Origin: Bryobacterales bacterium
GTDB taxonomy: Bacteria > Acidobacteriota > Terriglobia > Bryobacterales > UBA6623
DNA: 35,108 nucleotides
Assembly: GCA_028819575.1 (NCBI GenBank)
Contig: JAPPLB010000033.1
Span: forward strand, 1 to 35,108
Direction of reading: 5' to 3'
A program made the translations under genes and the position numbers. The notes below the pieces were generated by a model, which saw only the letters and a program-made list of their open reading frames with translations, did not search any database and was not told where the DNA came from. Position 1 is the stretch's first letter, and each line of letters begins with the position of its first letter. This document shows, in pieces, positions 1 to 9,219 of the stretch.

Positions 1-38
1 GCGCGCGCCTTTTTCCTCCGCCCGGCTTGCGCCTAGTC

Positions 39-92
39 CTGACGGCCCTCTCACCTACTTCGCCTCGCCGCGTGGTGAGAAATGCAGGCTAG
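39..92 (-). repeat. 54-bp dispersed repeat, left copy
   Basis: Read on the plus strand it begins CTGACGGCCCTCTCAC and ends GAAATGCAGGCTAG. The last 54 bases of the window are its reverse complement with three mismatches. Around CCACGTGG the element is an imperfect dyad (CTC, A or G, CCACGTGG, C or T, GAG). It lies about 43 nt beyond the uvrA stop and just past the uvrA terminator, in the same orientation relative to its upstream gene as the right copy. It may be an insertion-sequence end, a MITE or a REP-like element; no transposase is present to decide. Confidence 0.85.
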
Positions 93-118
93 AACAGACA
101 ACGCACACGTGCGGTTCG

Positions 119-154
119 AAAAAAGGCTGTCCGGCTCAGGCGCTGCGGGCAGCC
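119..154 (-). terminator. Rho-independent terminator of uvrA
   Basis: On the minus strand GGCTGCCC pairs with GGACAGCC (one mismatch) across a 14-nt loop and runs straight into six T residues. The left arm lies inside the last uvrA codons, so the hairpin overlaps the stop codon. Confidence 0.7.
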
Positions 155-2946
155 GGGACGTCTCCGTTGACACCCAGGAACTGTGCGAGCGCCTGCCCGG
201 TGTAACTTCGATCGGAGCGCATCACGTCTTCCGGCGTGCCTTGGGCCACAATCTCTCCACCTTGCTCTCCGCCTTCAGGCCCTAAATCGATGATCCAATC
301 CGCGGCTTTGATGACATCGAGGTTGTGCTCGATGACGATCACCGTGTTGCCATGATCGGCCAGACGATGGAGTACTTCGAGCAGCTTCTTGACGTCGTCG
401 AAGTGCAGTCCGGTGGTCGGCTCATCCAGTAGATAGAGAGTGCGTCCGGTCTGGCGCTTGCTCAGCTCACGGGCGAGCTTGATTCGTTGGGCCTCGCCGC
501 CGGAGAGAGTCGTCGACGATTGCCCGAGGTGGATGTAGTCCAGACCGACATCGAGCAGGGTCTGGAGCTTCGGCTGGATCTGGGGCAGGTTTTCCATGAG
601 CGGAGCGGCTTCTTCGACGGTGGCCTCGAGCAGATCGGCGATCGACCAGCCCTTGTACTTCACTTGAAGGGTCTCGTGGTTGTAGCGGCGCCCTCGGCAG
701 GAGTCGCACGTGACGTAGACGTCGGGAAGGAAGTTCATCTCGATGCGAATCTGGCCGTCACCCTGGCAAGCCTCGCAGCGGCCGCCCTTGACGTTGAAGC
801 TGAAGCGCCCTTGCGCGTAGCCTCGCGCTCGCGATTCGGGAAGCATGGCGTAGAGGGCGCGGATCGGCGTGAACACGCCGGTGTAGGTAGCGGGGTTCGA
901 TCGCGGCGTGCGGCCGATGGGGGACTGATCGATGCGGACCACCTTGTCGACGTGGTCGATGCCCTCGATGCGCCGATGGGCGCCCGGCACGGTGATCGAT
1001 CGGTTGATCTTGCGGGCAAGCGCAGGGTAGAGGATGTCGTTCATCAGCGTCGATTTGCCGCTGCCGGAAACGCCGGTCATCACGATGAAGCGCCCTAAGG
1101 GAAACGTGACGTCGATATTGCGGAGGTTATGCTCGCGGGCGCCTCGAACCGTGAGCACTGCCTTGTCGGGAGCACGGCGCTCAAACGGTATCGGAACAAT
1201 CTTTCTTCCGCTGAGGTATTGACCGGTGAGGGACGCGGGCTCCGCAGCAACCTGTTTCGGCGTCCCGTGAGCTACGAGATTGCCGCCCAGGCGGCCGGCT
1301 CCTACGCCCAGATCGACAACGTAGTCGGCCCGCTGGATGGTCTCGAAGTCGTGTTCAACGATGACAATCGTGTTGCCCAGATCGCGAAGCTGCGAGAGAG
1401 TCGTGAGAAGGCGGTCGTTGTCGCGTGCGTGCAGTCCGACGGACGGCTCGTCGAGAACATAGAGGACTCCGCGCAGTTCCGACCCGATTTGCGTGGCGAG
1501 CCGGACGCGCTGGGCTTCACCCCCGGAAAGCGTCGCGGCGGAGCGGTCAAGGCTGAGATAGTCGAGGCCGACAGCTAGCAGGAAACGGATACGCCGCCGG
1601 ATTTCTTCGACGATGCGGCCGGCCACTTGTTTTTCGCGCTCGGTGAGTTCGAGGTTTTGCGCCACTTCGAGAGCCTTGCAGGCAGGGAGCGAGGCGAAGT
1701 CGGCGATCGACAATTCGGCGAGCCGGACGGCGAGGCTCTCCCTCCTGAGCCGGCGGCCGTTGCACGACGCGCAGGGGGCGGGGGACATGAAGCGAGTCAA
1801 CCAGGAGCGGAAGTTCTCCGTGGCAAAGGACGAATGCCACTCGTCGAGCAGACCCAGAAGTCCCGGGAAGGTATTGCGCGTCTTGCCGCCGGCGAGGTCA
1901 TCGCCACCGAAGAGCAGGTGCTTCTGCTGTTCGAAGGTGAGTTCCGCAAAAGCTTTCCGGTACGGGATGCGATGCTTTTTGGATCCGGCGATCAGGCCGC
2001 TTTCGACACGCGGGGGCAACAGGCCGGTTGCAATTCCGCCTTCAAGCAACGGCTTGCCGGCGTCGGCAATAACCTTGTCGGGATCGAAATCCCAGCGGCT
2101 ACCGAGGCCGCTGCACGTTTCACAGGCGCCATACGGGCTGTTGAACGAGAACGAGCGCGGCTCCAGAACCGGGACATTGGCGCCGCACCGGGTGCAGGCA
2201 AGCTTTTCAGAATACAGTTTTTCATCGCCGCCGAGCTCTGCAACGACGACCAGACCGCCGGCCATCCTGGTGGCGGTCTGGATCGAGTTTTCGACCCTTT
2301 TCTCTTGGCCTTCGCGAACGGTAATCCGATCTACGACGACCTCGATGGTGTGGTTGCGCCGACGGTCGAGGGGGATGTCGTCCTCGAGTGAAACGATCTC
2401 GCCGTCAACGCGGGCTTTAAGGAATCCGAGTCGCGCGAGGCGATCGAACTCCTTCCGGTATTCGCCCTTGCGGCCACGGACAATGGGTGCGAGGATCATC
2501 ACCTTGCGGCCGACTTGCTCTTCGAGGATGCGGCGCGTGATCTGCTCGGCCGACTGGCGCCGGATCGGCACCTGGCAATTCGGACAGAACGGCGTGCCGA
2601 TCGAGGCGTACAGCAGACGCAGATAGTCGTAAACCTCGGTGATCGTGCCTACCGTGGAACGGGGGCTGCGGCTGGTGGTTTTCTGCTCGATCGCAAGAGC
2701 CGGACTCAGACCTTCGATGGAATCGACCTCGGGGCGCTCCATCTGGTCGAGAAACTGCCGGGCGTAGGGCGACAGGGTCTCGACGTAGCGACGTTGGCCT
2801 TCAGCGTAGATCGTGTCGAAAGCCAGCGAAGACTTGCCCGAGCCGGACAGGCCGGTAATGACCGTCAGGCTGTCGCGCGGAATCTCGACATTTACGTTCT
2901 TGAGATTGTGTTGACGGGCTCCGCGAACGGTAATGCGATCGAGCAT
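136..2946 (-). CDS. uvrA: Excinuclease ABC subunit A (UvrA)
   Basis: DNA-damage recognition ATPase of nucleotide excision repair. It acts as a dimer that loads UvrB at lesions. The 936-aa product has the normal UvrA length and order. A first Walker A (GLSGSGKS) is at residues 32-39. Zinc-finger cysteine pairs (CTRC, CETC) follow, then an ABC signature ([12 protein letters not shown]) with LDEPSVGLH. The second half has its own Walker A (GVSGSGKS, about residue 625), the CEAC/CDSC zinc module, [12 protein letters not shown] and LDEPTTGLH. No key residue is missing. A TAAAAT -10-like hexamer lies at 2977-2982, 31 nt upstream of the ATG; a Shine-Dalgarno is not obvious. It stands alone on the minus strand and ends in its own terminator. 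Identification is secure. Confidence 0.98.
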   Translation of the reverse strand: MLDRITVRGARQHNLKNVNVEIPRDSLTVITGLSGSGKSSLAFDTIYAEGQRRYVETLSPYARQFLDQMERPEVDSIEGLSPALAIEQKTTSRSPRSTVGTITEVYDYLRLLYASIGTPFCPNCQVPIRRQSAEQITRRILEEQVGRKVMILAPIVRGRKGEYRKEFDRLARLGFLKARVDGEIVSLEDDIPLDRRRNHTIEVVVDRITVREGQEKRVENSIQTATRMAGGLVVVAELGGDEKLYSEKLACTRCGANVPVLEPRSFSFNSPYGACETCSGLGSRWDFDPDKVIADAGKPLLEGGIATGLLPPRVESGLIAGSKKHRIPYRKAFAELTFEQQKHLLFGGDDLAGGKTRNTFPGLLGLLDEWHSSFATENFRSWLTRFMSPAPCASCNGRRLRRESLAVRLAELSIADFASLPACKALEVAQNLELTEREKQVAGRIVEEIRRRIRFLLAVGLDYLSLDRSAATLSGGEAQRVRLATQIGSELRGVLYVLDEPSVGLHARDNDRLLTTLSQLRDLGNTIVIVEHDFETIQRADYVVDLGVGAGRLGGNLVAHGTPKQVAAEPASLTGQYLSGRKIVPIPFERRAPDKAVLTVRGAREHNLRNIDVTFPLGRFIVMTGVSGSGKSTLMNDILYPALARKINRSITVPGAHRRIEGIDHVDKVVRIDQSPIGRTPRSNPATYTGVFTPIRALYAMLPESRARGYAQGRFSFNVKGGRCEACQGDGQIRIEMNFLPDVYVTCDSCRGRRYNHETLQVKYKGWSIADLLEATVEEAAPLMENLPQIQPKLQTLLDVGLDYIHLGQSSTTLSGGEAQRIKLARELSKRQTGRTLYLLDEPTTGLHFDDVKKLLEVLHRLADHGNTVIVIEHNLDVIKAADWIIDLGPEGGEQGGEIVAQGTPEDVMRSDRSYTGQALAQFLGVNGDVPAARSA

Positions 2947-3349
2947 CGAGAGGGGGACAGGCTAAGCGGAAGTCTCATTTTAGGCGATGTTCGAAACCGC
3001 AATCGCTCGATGCCGATGGGTGGAAGTCCACATGCGCACGATGATACGGCCAGGGTGACAGCACGGGAAAAGCCATGACTCATATTTCGTGCTTCGTGTC
3101 GGTCAAAAACCATCGAAGGAGGACCGGAGCCGCTTTCAGAAGAAACCGCTGCTTCCCAGTAAACCTCCTCATGGCGACGTCATGGCAGTGCCGAGCTGAT
3201 CTGCAGCTCCTGGTCGACTCCGAAGTCCGCGGTGGGAGTGTATCCGGAACACGTTGCACCCGGCGACGCTGGGACGCCTCTCGCCTGTGCTGCTTGGGCC
3301 TGAGCCTCGGGCTGCCGGCGATGAAGGTCTTGCCATGCTGCCCGCGGTC
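2947..3349. other. Intergenic, no gene seen
   Basis: A 403-nt gap between uvrA and mmsA, both on the minus strand. Apart from the TAAAAT hexamer at 2977-2982 serving uvrA, I see no conserved reading frame, RNA gene or repeat. Short frames here run against or beside mmsA and have no recognisable content. Confidence 0.6.
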
Positions 3350-4819
3350 TCAGAACTTGCGCGACCATTCCTGGGGCCAGCGCTCGATGACGACTTTCTT
3401 GTCGGTGTAGAACTCGACGGAGTCGCGCCCCTGGCCGTGCAGGGCTCCGAGGAAGCTGTCCTTCCATCCGCTGAAGGGGAAATAGGCCATCGGCGCGGCT
3501 ACGCCGATATTCACGCCCACGTTTCCGGTCGGCGCCTGATAACGAAATTTGCGGGCGGCCGCTCCGCTGGACGTGAAGATCGACGAGGCGTTCCCGTAGG
3601 GGTTGCGCGCGACGATACCGATGGCCTCGTCCACCGAGGCGGCATGCGTGAGGCTGAGCACGGGACCGAAGATCTCCGTCGAGGAAAGCGGCCCGCCGGG
3701 CGCCACGCCGTCGAGCACGGTCGGGCGGATGAAGTGACCGCCTTCGAGGCCGTTGACTCGCGCCCCCCGGCCGTCGAGTACCGCCCGCGCGCCCTGCCGG
3801 GTCCCGGTTTCCACGGCAGCTTCGATGCGAGCCTTGCTTTCGCGCGTGATGACCGGCCCCATTCCAACGCCGTCGTCAAGGCCGGAACCCACCTGGATCA
3901 AACCCGCCGCTTCAACGATCGCGTCGCGAAAAGTTTTCCGCGCCTCGCCCACCGTAACGGCAACGGACACGGCCAGGCAGCGCTGGCCGGCGCAACCGAA
4001 CGCGCTGTCGCTCACGATTTGCGTCGTCGCTTCCATATCCGCGTCGGGCAGCACGACGACATGGTTCTTCGCGCCGCCCTGGCACTGCACACGCTTGCCG
4101 CTTTGCGCGGCGCGGGCGTAGACGTACTTCGCCACCGGTGTCGAACCGACGAAACTGATCGCTCGGACATCGGGATGGTCAAGCAGGGCATCGACGGCCG
4201 GTTTGCCTCCGTTGACAAGATTGAGGACTCCGGAGGGGAGGTCGAGCCGCTCGATCAATCCGAAGAACTTCTGCATCGTCAGTGGAACTTTCTCAGAAGG
4301 CTTGACGATCATCGTATTGCCGCAGGCGACGGCGTACGGCAGGAACCACAACGGAATCATCGCCGGGAAGTTGAAAGGCGTGATCGCCGCTACGACTCCG
4401 AGCGGCTGCCGGATCATGATTTCGTCGATCCCGCGGGCGACATCTTCGAGGTTGTAGCCCTGCATCAGCGTCGGGATGCCGCAAGCGACCTCCACGTTTT
4501 CGATGCCTCGCCGTAGTTCGCCTTTCGATTCGGCCAGCGTTTTGCCGTTTTCGACCGTGATCGTGCGGGCCAACTCGTCGAGGTTGTCCTCGAGAAGCTG
4601 CTTCAGGCGAAACAGGTATTGGATGCGATCTTCGGGAGGCGTCTGTCTCCAGTCGGGGAATGCCTGCGACGCCGCCTGCACGGCGCGATGGACTTCCTCA
4701 GCGCCGTCCAAGTGAACATGGGCCAGGACTTCGGCCGTCGCCGGATTGATGACGTTACTGAACTCATGCGCGGACACAGCCGTCCATTGCCCGCCGATGA
4801 AGTTGGGAACTGATTCCAT
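3350..4819 (-). CDS. mmsA: Methylmalonate-semialdehyde dehydrogenase, CoA-acylating
   Basis: NAD-dependent aldehyde dehydrogenase that converts methylmalonate semialdehyde, and malonate semialdehyde, to propionyl-CoA or acetyl-CoA in valine and myo-inositol breakdown. The 489-aa protein shows the ALDH fold: ITPFNFP near residue 146, FVGST at 223-227, the glycine loop QGGAKNH at 247-253, and the catalytic cysteine C281 in CAGQRC. The segment [14 protein letters not shown] followed by LHGQG is diagnostic of the MMSDH subfamily rather than of general ALDHs. Start chosen at the ATG at 4819, which gives the family N-terminus (NFIGGQW near residue 6). The roughly 1 kb upstream holds a structured inverted repeat at 4954-5036 that could lie in its leader. 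No partner valine-degradation genes are adjacent. Confidence 0.93.
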   Translation of the reverse strand: MESVPNFIGGQWTAVSAHEFSNVINPATAEVLAHVHLDGAEEVHRAVQAASQAFPDWRQTPPEDRIQYLFRLKQLLEDNLDELARTITVENGKTLAESKGELRRGIENVEVACGIPTLMQGYNLEDVARGIDEIMIRQPLGVVAAITPFNFPAMIPLWFLPYAVACGNTMIVKPSEKVPLTMQKFFGLIERLDLPSGVLNLVNGGKPAVDALLDHPDVRAISFVGSTPVAKYVYARAAQSGKRVQCQGGAKNHVVVLPDADMEATTQIVSDSAFGCAGQRCLAVSVAVTVGEARKTFRDAIVEAAGLIQVGSGLDDGVGMGPVITRESKARIEAAVETGTRQGARAVLDGRGARVNGLEGGHFIRPTVLDGVAPGGPLSSTEIFGPVLSLTHAASVDEAIGIVARNPYGNASSIFTSSGAAARKFRYQAPTGNVGVNIGVAAPMAYFPFSGWKDSFLGALHGQGRDSVEFYTDKKVVIERWPQEWSRKF

Positions 4820-5396
4820 TACCGCCGCCTTTTCGTCTTGTCTGAAGCTGCCTTACGATGTTGCCGCGAAGCCGGTCTATCTCCAACATGGCCTGGATGC
4901 GTTGCTGAAGTATCAACACTATATGGTTTACACAGAGTACTTGTAGTATTTCAGCCTGCCGGGATGTGGAGGGGATCTTTGTACACGGTTTTCGGCATCC
5001 TTGCCATCGCCGCAAGAATCCCCCTGCATGGCAGGCTTCCGCTGCTAATGAATCAGAGTATCGTGTCTCGGATGAAATACGGACCTTCCGGGCCCGCGGC
5101 CCGAGCGGATGTCTTCTCAAGAGGTGCCATCTGCGTGCTGTGTCTTTTGGCCGGTTCCCGATCGACGGCGCCGTAGAACGGCAAACCGTGTTCCTCTCAA
5201 AAGCAGAAGCGAGGGTCGGCTCGGGCTCGGTATCGCTGCCGTGACTACTCAGCTCGGTCCGGACCATTGACCGAGCAAGCTTGGGACTGAGGAGTCTCAG
5301 GCTAAGCCTGCACCCATGACGACCTGCGCAATAGTCCTCAGACCTGATGGATATGCCCGAACTTGGTTATCAAGCAAGAGATTTCAGCGCGAAATT
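4820..5396. other. Long intergenic region, no convincing gene
   Basis: About 580 nt without a supported gene. A 167-aa minus-strand frame (4764-5267) overlaps the mmsA start and has an arginine/serine-rich composition typical of spurious frames. The region does hold the nested inverted repeat at 4954-5036 and a separate hairpin at 5252-5276 (GCTCGGTC and GACCGAGC, 8 bp, no T-tract). It is where a full-length cas3 would be expected, and none is there. Confidence 0.6.
4954..5036 (-). other. Candidate structured RNA or element (nested inverted repeats)
   Basis: Outer arms GCCTGCC (4954-4960) and GGCAGGC (5030-5036) pair perfectly over 7 bp. Inside, GGGGATCTT (4971-4979) pairs with AAG-A-ATCCCC (5014-5023) with one bulged A. 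The interior contains a further GGC/GCC pairing. On the minus strand it lies 135-217 nt upstream of the mmsA ATG, so it could be a leader RNA. It matches no riboswitch class I can name. It could also be a remnant mobile element. Confidence 0.3.
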
Positions 5397-5429
5397 GTAA
5401 TTTTTTTTGAGAAGTCACAAAAAAATTAC
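5397..5429. promoter_or_regulatory. AT-rich perfect inverted repeat upstream of the Cascade operon
   Basis: GTAATTTTTTT (5397-5407) and AAAAAAATTAC (5419-5429) are perfect 11-bp inverted arms around an 11-nt loop, in an AT-rich island within a GC-rich contig. Read on the minus strand the right arm continues as GTAATTTTTTTGTGAC. That resembles the 11-bp-step GTGA boxes near the kinase gene, but it is single and imperfect. Possible roles are a bidirectional terminator, a repressor site or a promoter island. Confidence 0.4.
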
Positions 5430-5794
5430 CAAGTAACTTCGACTGTTCATGTAGAGGTCATGGCCAAGTTGTTAAATACGCAATGTTGAAGAGTAACAAG
5501 GCATGTTCGCCGGCCCTGGGGAGGAGAAGCAGCTCGGCGGCGCCTGGCCAGCCCATCCCGGATTTGCGCGCAGAAACCTGCCTTGGCCTCAAGGATCGCC
5601 GTGCGGAACTGCCCGAATCACTACCTGGCTCCTTCAGCAAACCGGTGCCTGCGCTGAACGTTCCCGGTTGGATGGTTCAGGAGGATCCCGATGATGCAGT
5701 CCTGACCGATGCGACTGACCGTAACGGAGAAATCAACTTCTGTCCCGGTTCGAAGATCTTCCTCTACGACCGGCTGGGACTGTCGGCTCAATAG
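5411..5794 (+). pseudogene. Possible cas3 C-terminal remnant
   Basis: An open frame runs from just after a stop at 5408-5410 to a TGA-free tail ending at 5794, same strand and about 125 nt upstream of casA. Its last 55 or so residues look like folded protein: ELPESLPGSF, VPGWMV, AVLTDATDRNG, and a terminal LYDRLGL. The closing pattern (aromatic-Asp, then LGL just before the stop) and the position immediately 5' of casA are what the C-terminal accessory domain of a Cas3 helicase-nuclease would give. There are no HD or helicase motifs anywhere upstream. The first 60 or so residues look non-coding. The family assignment rests on pattern and position, not on a search. Confidence 0.35.
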
Positions 5795-5919
5795 CTCTTG
5801 ACACATTACATTCACAAGCCTCTGGCCGCATGCCGTCCTGCTGATTGCGTGACTGACCGGTCGTGAGGGAACACAAAGCCTCGCAGCCGCGACACAAAAG
5901 AGAAGAGGACGCAACGGAC

Positions 5920-7467
5920 ATGTTCGACTTGTTGATCGAACGGATCGTGCCGGTTCAAACCGGCGGTGACGGGATGATGCTGACGCTGCCCGGACTCTTC
6001 AGCCAGCTTGGCCGGGATGCCATCGACGGCTTCCCCGGCTTGGCCGCCCATCAAGCGCAAGCGTGGTACCAATTCCTGGCTCAGCTCGGAGCACTTGCGC
6101 TGCACCGGGGACACCTGCGTGAACCGCCGGAAGATCCCGATGCCTGGCGGAGGCTGCTGGCCGACCTCACTCCGAGATCCGCCGCCACCTCCTGGAGTCT
6201 GATGGTCGAGAACCCGACTCGTCCGGCCTTCCTGCAACCGCCGACTGGAATGCTCCATAAGTTCAAGCCTGCGGGCGAAACTCCTGACGCGCTCGATGTT
6301 CTGGTGACCGCCAAGAACCACGATCGCAAGCGCGCACAGGCAATCCACGGCGATCCGCACCTCTGGCTCTACGCCTTGATCACGTTGCAGACGACCCAGG
6401 GATATTCCGGCAGGGGTAATCCCGGAATCGCTCGTATGAACGGAGGCCTCTCCAGCCGCGTCCTGGTGGATCGGCGTCCCGGCCCTCGTTGGGGGCCGCG
6501 GGTTGCCCGTGCAATGCGCATGCTGCTCGTGCGCCGCAGCGAGATTCTGCGGCATGTGAGTGACGACCTTTATCAATCCGAAGGTGGCTTGGCGCTGACG
6601 TGGCTCCACGAGTGGGACACTGACGCGCCGTTGCGTATGGAGGAGCTGGACCCATTCTTCATCGAGATATGCCGGCGTGTGCGGCTCACGGCTACCGGAA
6701 AGGGCCGCCTCGCGGCTCTGGCGCGGCCAGCGAAAATCCCACGGGTTGCCGCACAGGCGCTGAAAGGCAATCTCGGCGACCCATGGACACCCGTCAATCT
6801 GAGCAGGAGTGACCCATCCTCATTGACGGTCGGCGGCAACGGGTTCAACTATCGTCTGGCTCAGCAAATCCTGTTTGAGAAAAAATTGAAGAAACCACTC
6901 TCACTGAAAGCATTACCGGGAGAGAACCGCCTCGATAGCGAGCTCCACATGGCAGTCCTGGTGCGCGGCCAGGGCAAGACGCAAGGGCTGCACGAGCGGA
7001 TTATCCCTTTGCCTGAATCGGTTGCACCGTTTCTGCAATTCGATGAGGACGAACAGGGCTCGCCGCTCGCCGCTCTCTCCCCAAAAATGGTTGCTCTGGC
7101 CGTCGAGGCTCGGAAGGTTCTGTGGCAGGCAGTGCAGATCTATCTGCAAGGACCGGAACATCCGAATTTCCAGAAGCCGGACGCCGCGCCAACCATCGCC
7201 AGCTACGACCGGATGGTCGACGAGGAGTTCTTCAACTGCCTGTTCGAAGTGCCAAAGATCGGCTCGGACGAAGTGATTCATCGCTGGCAGCTATTGCTCC
7301 GGGACGAGGCGTGTCGACTCGCACGAGACGTCTGGCATAAGACAACGCCGCCGAGCATCCGTCGGGAGAAAGCTCGTGCGGCGTCGGAGGCCGTATTGTT
7401 CGCTGGACTGCGTAAGCGACTGCCTGATGCCTTTCTCGAACATGATTCCAAGGAGTATTCCACATGA
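5920..7467 (+). CDS. casA: Type I-E Cascade large subunit Cse1 (CasA/Cas8e)
   Basis: Large subunit of the type I-E Cascade effector. It recognises the PAM and recruits Cas3. The 515-aa length fits the family. The N-terminus FDLLIERIVPV matches the usual Cse1 opening. The block GNPGIARMNGGLSSR, the FLQPP motif, and DPWTPVN in the middle are Cse1 landmarks. The start is ATG 5920 with AGAGGA about 10 nt upstream; an in-frame GTG at 5863 would add 19 charged residues with no family counterpart. Its stop overlaps the casB start (ATGA). The reading frame is intact over 1.5 kb, unlike the flanking cas genes. With no cas3 in the window, its normal recruitment partner is absent locally. Confidence 0.88.
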   Translation: MFDLLIERIVPVQTGGDGMMLTLPGLFSQLGRDAIDGFPGLAAHQAQAWYQFLAQLGALALHRGHLREPPEDPDAWRRLLADLTPRSAATSWSLMVENPTRPAFLQPPTGMLHKFKPAGETPDALDVLVTAKNHDRKRAQAIHGDPHLWLYALITLQTTQGYSGRGNPGIARMNGGLSSRVLVDRRPGPRWGPRVARAMRMLLVRRSEILRHVSDDLYQSEGGLALTWLHEWDTDAPLRMEELDPFFIEICRRVRLTATGKGRLAALARPAKIPRVAAQALKGNLGDPWTPVNLSRSDPSSLTVGGNGFNYRLAQQILFEKKLKKPLSLKALPGENRLDSELHMAVLVRGQGKTQGLHERIIPLPESVAPFLQFDEDEQGSPLAALSPKMVALAVEARKVLWQAVQIYLQGPEHPNFQKPDAAPTIASYDRMVDEEFFNCLFEVPKIGSDEVIHRWQLLLRDEACRLARDVWHKTTPPSIRREKARAASEAVLFAGLRKRLPDAFLEHDSKEYST

Positions 7468-8036
7468 ACACGGACGCGGTGATTGACTCTCGTCCACTTC
7501 AGGACGGCCCCGCCGGACCTCGCGGCCTGGGCCAGGTGATCGCTACGTTATCGCGGCAATTGAATGCCGAGAGGATCGGTGTTGGAGCATTGGCCGAGCT
7601 TCGCCGCATGACGGGCAACGATCTGCCCTCAGCGTTCTGGAAGCGGTACCTGTGCGACGTGCCCGTGGAATGGCGTGAACCTCGCGATCACGTCGATGCA
7701 CGCGTCGATCGGGCATGGGCCGCACTCATTCGAGCGATGGTCGAGATGGCGCCCAACCCGCACTCGTTCGATCAACCGTTCGGGGCTGCCCTCGCTAAGA
7801 CACGTTATTCCGAATACCGCTTCGTCAGATTGTTGCGCGCCGAAGGCGAAGACTTGGCTCGCGAACTTCGCATCGCCGGCTCATGGCTTGCCCGGGCTGG
7901 CGCCAAGGCTGACTGGGAACGGCCGGCACACCTGTCGCTCAGGGGTTTCGGGCTGAATGTCAACGCCCAGATCGCCAGACACCGAATGGCGCGGGACTAC
8001 TTCCGTGCCCCAACCCAACGATCATCGCACCAATAA
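7464..8036 (+). CDS. casB: Type I-E Cascade small subunit Cse2 (CasB)
   Basis: Small, arginine-rich helical subunit that forms the belly dimer of Cascade and stabilises the R-loop. It is 190 aa, within the family range. Recognition rests on position, size, and motifs such as the ALAELRRM segment, RYSEYRFVRLLRAEGEDL and a basic C-terminal helix. The start overlaps the casA stop by four bases (ATGA), so translation is probably coupled. Cse2 is poorly conserved, so the name depends partly on context between casA and casC. Confidence 0.85.
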   Translation: MNTDAVIDSRPLQDGPAGPRGLGQVIATLSRQLNAERIGVGALAELRRMTGNDLPSAFWKRYLCDVPVEWREPRDHVDARVDRAWAALIRAMVEMAPNPHSFDQPFGAALAKTRYSEYRFVRLLRAEGEDLARELRIAGSWLARAGAKADWERPAHLSLRGFGLNVNAQIARHRMARDYFRAPTQRSSHQ

Positions 8037-8049
8037 GGAGATCACGATC

Positions 8050-9219
8050 ATGAGAGAAAGATTTCTCCAACTCCACACCCTCACCGGATACTCCGCGACG
8101 TTGCTGAACCGCGACGATGTCGGTCGCGCCAAGCGCCTGCCGTTCGGAGGCCATGATCGCATCCGCGTGTCGTCGCAGTGTCTCAAGCGGCACTGGCGGG
8201 AGGCGACAGGTGAGTGGTCATTGCGAGAACTGGGCAACGGTAAGTCCACTCGTTCCCGGCGGGTTTTCAGCGACGTCATTGCCGGCCGGCTCCGGGAACG
8301 AGGACTCTCGGAGAAGCAGATCGTCAATGTCCTCATGCCGATCCGGCTCGCAGTGCTCGGCGAGAGCATCAAAGCGAAGCAGGCACGCCAGGAGAAATCG
8401 GTCGAGGGCACTAAACCTCTCACCAGCTTGCACACGGATCAGATTATCGTCCTGGGAGAGCCTGAGATCGCCTTCCTTACGAACCTTGCAGCGGAGCTTG
8501 TCAAAGACGACGCCGAGGGGACGGCCAAAGCCGTCGATGCCTACTTCAGGGACAAGGCGAAAAAAGCGAATCTGAAGGCTTTGGTGATGGGTTCCGGCCT
8601 GGATGCCGCGATCTTCGGGCGCATGGTGACCTCGGACCTCATGGCGCGCAGCGACGCGGCGGTCCACGTTGCACACAGCTTCACTGTGCATGCCGAAGAG
8701 GCTGAGCCGGACTACTTCTCGGCGCTCGACGATCTGGTTGCCGCCGAAGGTGAGCTCGGCTCCGCTCATATCAACACAAGCGAGTTGACCAGCGGGCTGT
8801 TCTACACCTATGTCGTCGTTGATATACACCAACTCGTCGCTAATCTGTCCAGCGACCGCGCACTTGCGGAGGAGGTCATTCGTCGGCTGGTTCATCTGAT
8901 TGCGACAGTCTCCCCCGGCGCGAAGCTGGGAGCTACAGCTCCCTACGCCTGTGCCGAAATGATGTTGGCGGAGAGCGGTGCCCGTCAGCCGCGTACGCTG
9001 GCGAATGCCTTCATGAGCCCGGTATCGAAACAGGGTGCGAAGGAGAAAGCCTCTGTCGCCATCAGCAAGTATCTTGGCCGCTATGACGCCGTGTACGGCA
9101 CGCACGAGAGGCGGAAGGTTGCAACCATGATCGAGCCGGCTCCGGAACACACAGGCGAGAGAGTAACCATGGCTGCGCTCGCACAATGGGCGGCCGACCA
9201 AGTGGGAGGGGCAAGCTGA
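8050..9219 (+). CDS. casC: Type I-E Cascade backbone Cas7e (CasC/Cse4)
   Basis: Backbone subunit that polymerises along the crRNA spacer. The 389-aa product opens with the diagnostic FLQLHTLTGYSATLLNRDD, then AKRLPFGG and RVSSQCLKRHWR. It contains the Cas7 middle block with ELTSGLFYTYVVVD and closes with the PGAKLGATAPYACAEMML segment. The start is ATG 8050, preceded by AAGGAGAT at 8 nt spacing. An upstream in-frame ATG (7957) would lie inside casB and lacks a ribosome site. Its stop overlaps the casD start by one base (TGATG). Confidence 0.95.
   Translation: MRERFLQLHTLTGYSATLLNRDDVGRAKRLPFGGHDRIRVSSQCLKRHWREATGEWSLRELGNGKSTRSRRVFSDVIAGRLRERGLSEKQIVNVLMPIRLAVLGESIKAKQARQEKSVEGTKPLTSLHTDQIIVLGEPEIAFLTNLAAELVKDDAEGTAKAVDAYFRDKAKKANLKALVMGSGLDAAIFGRMVTSDLMARSDAAVHVAHSFTVHAEEAEPDYFSALDDLVAAEGELGSAHINTSELTSGLFYTYVVVDIHQLVANLSSDRALAEEVIRRLVHLIATVSPGAKLGATAPYACAEMMLAESGARQPRTLANAFMSPVSKQGAKEKASVAISKYLGRYDAVYGTHERRKVATMIEPAPEHTGERVTMAALAQWAADQVGGAS

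Noticed and set aside
100-125. GGTTCGAA resembling a tRNA T-loop near 114
   Set aside because: No matching acceptor, D or anticodon stems could be folded around it; the bases belong to the uvrA terminator tail.
3254-4516. A 420-aa plus-strand frame opposite mmsA
   Set aside because: Antisense shadow of a fully recognisable aldehyde dehydrogenase.
4764-5267. A 167-aa minus-strand frame upstream of mmsA
   Set aside because: Overlaps the mmsA start, has arginine/serine-rich composition, no ribosome site and no recognisable motif.
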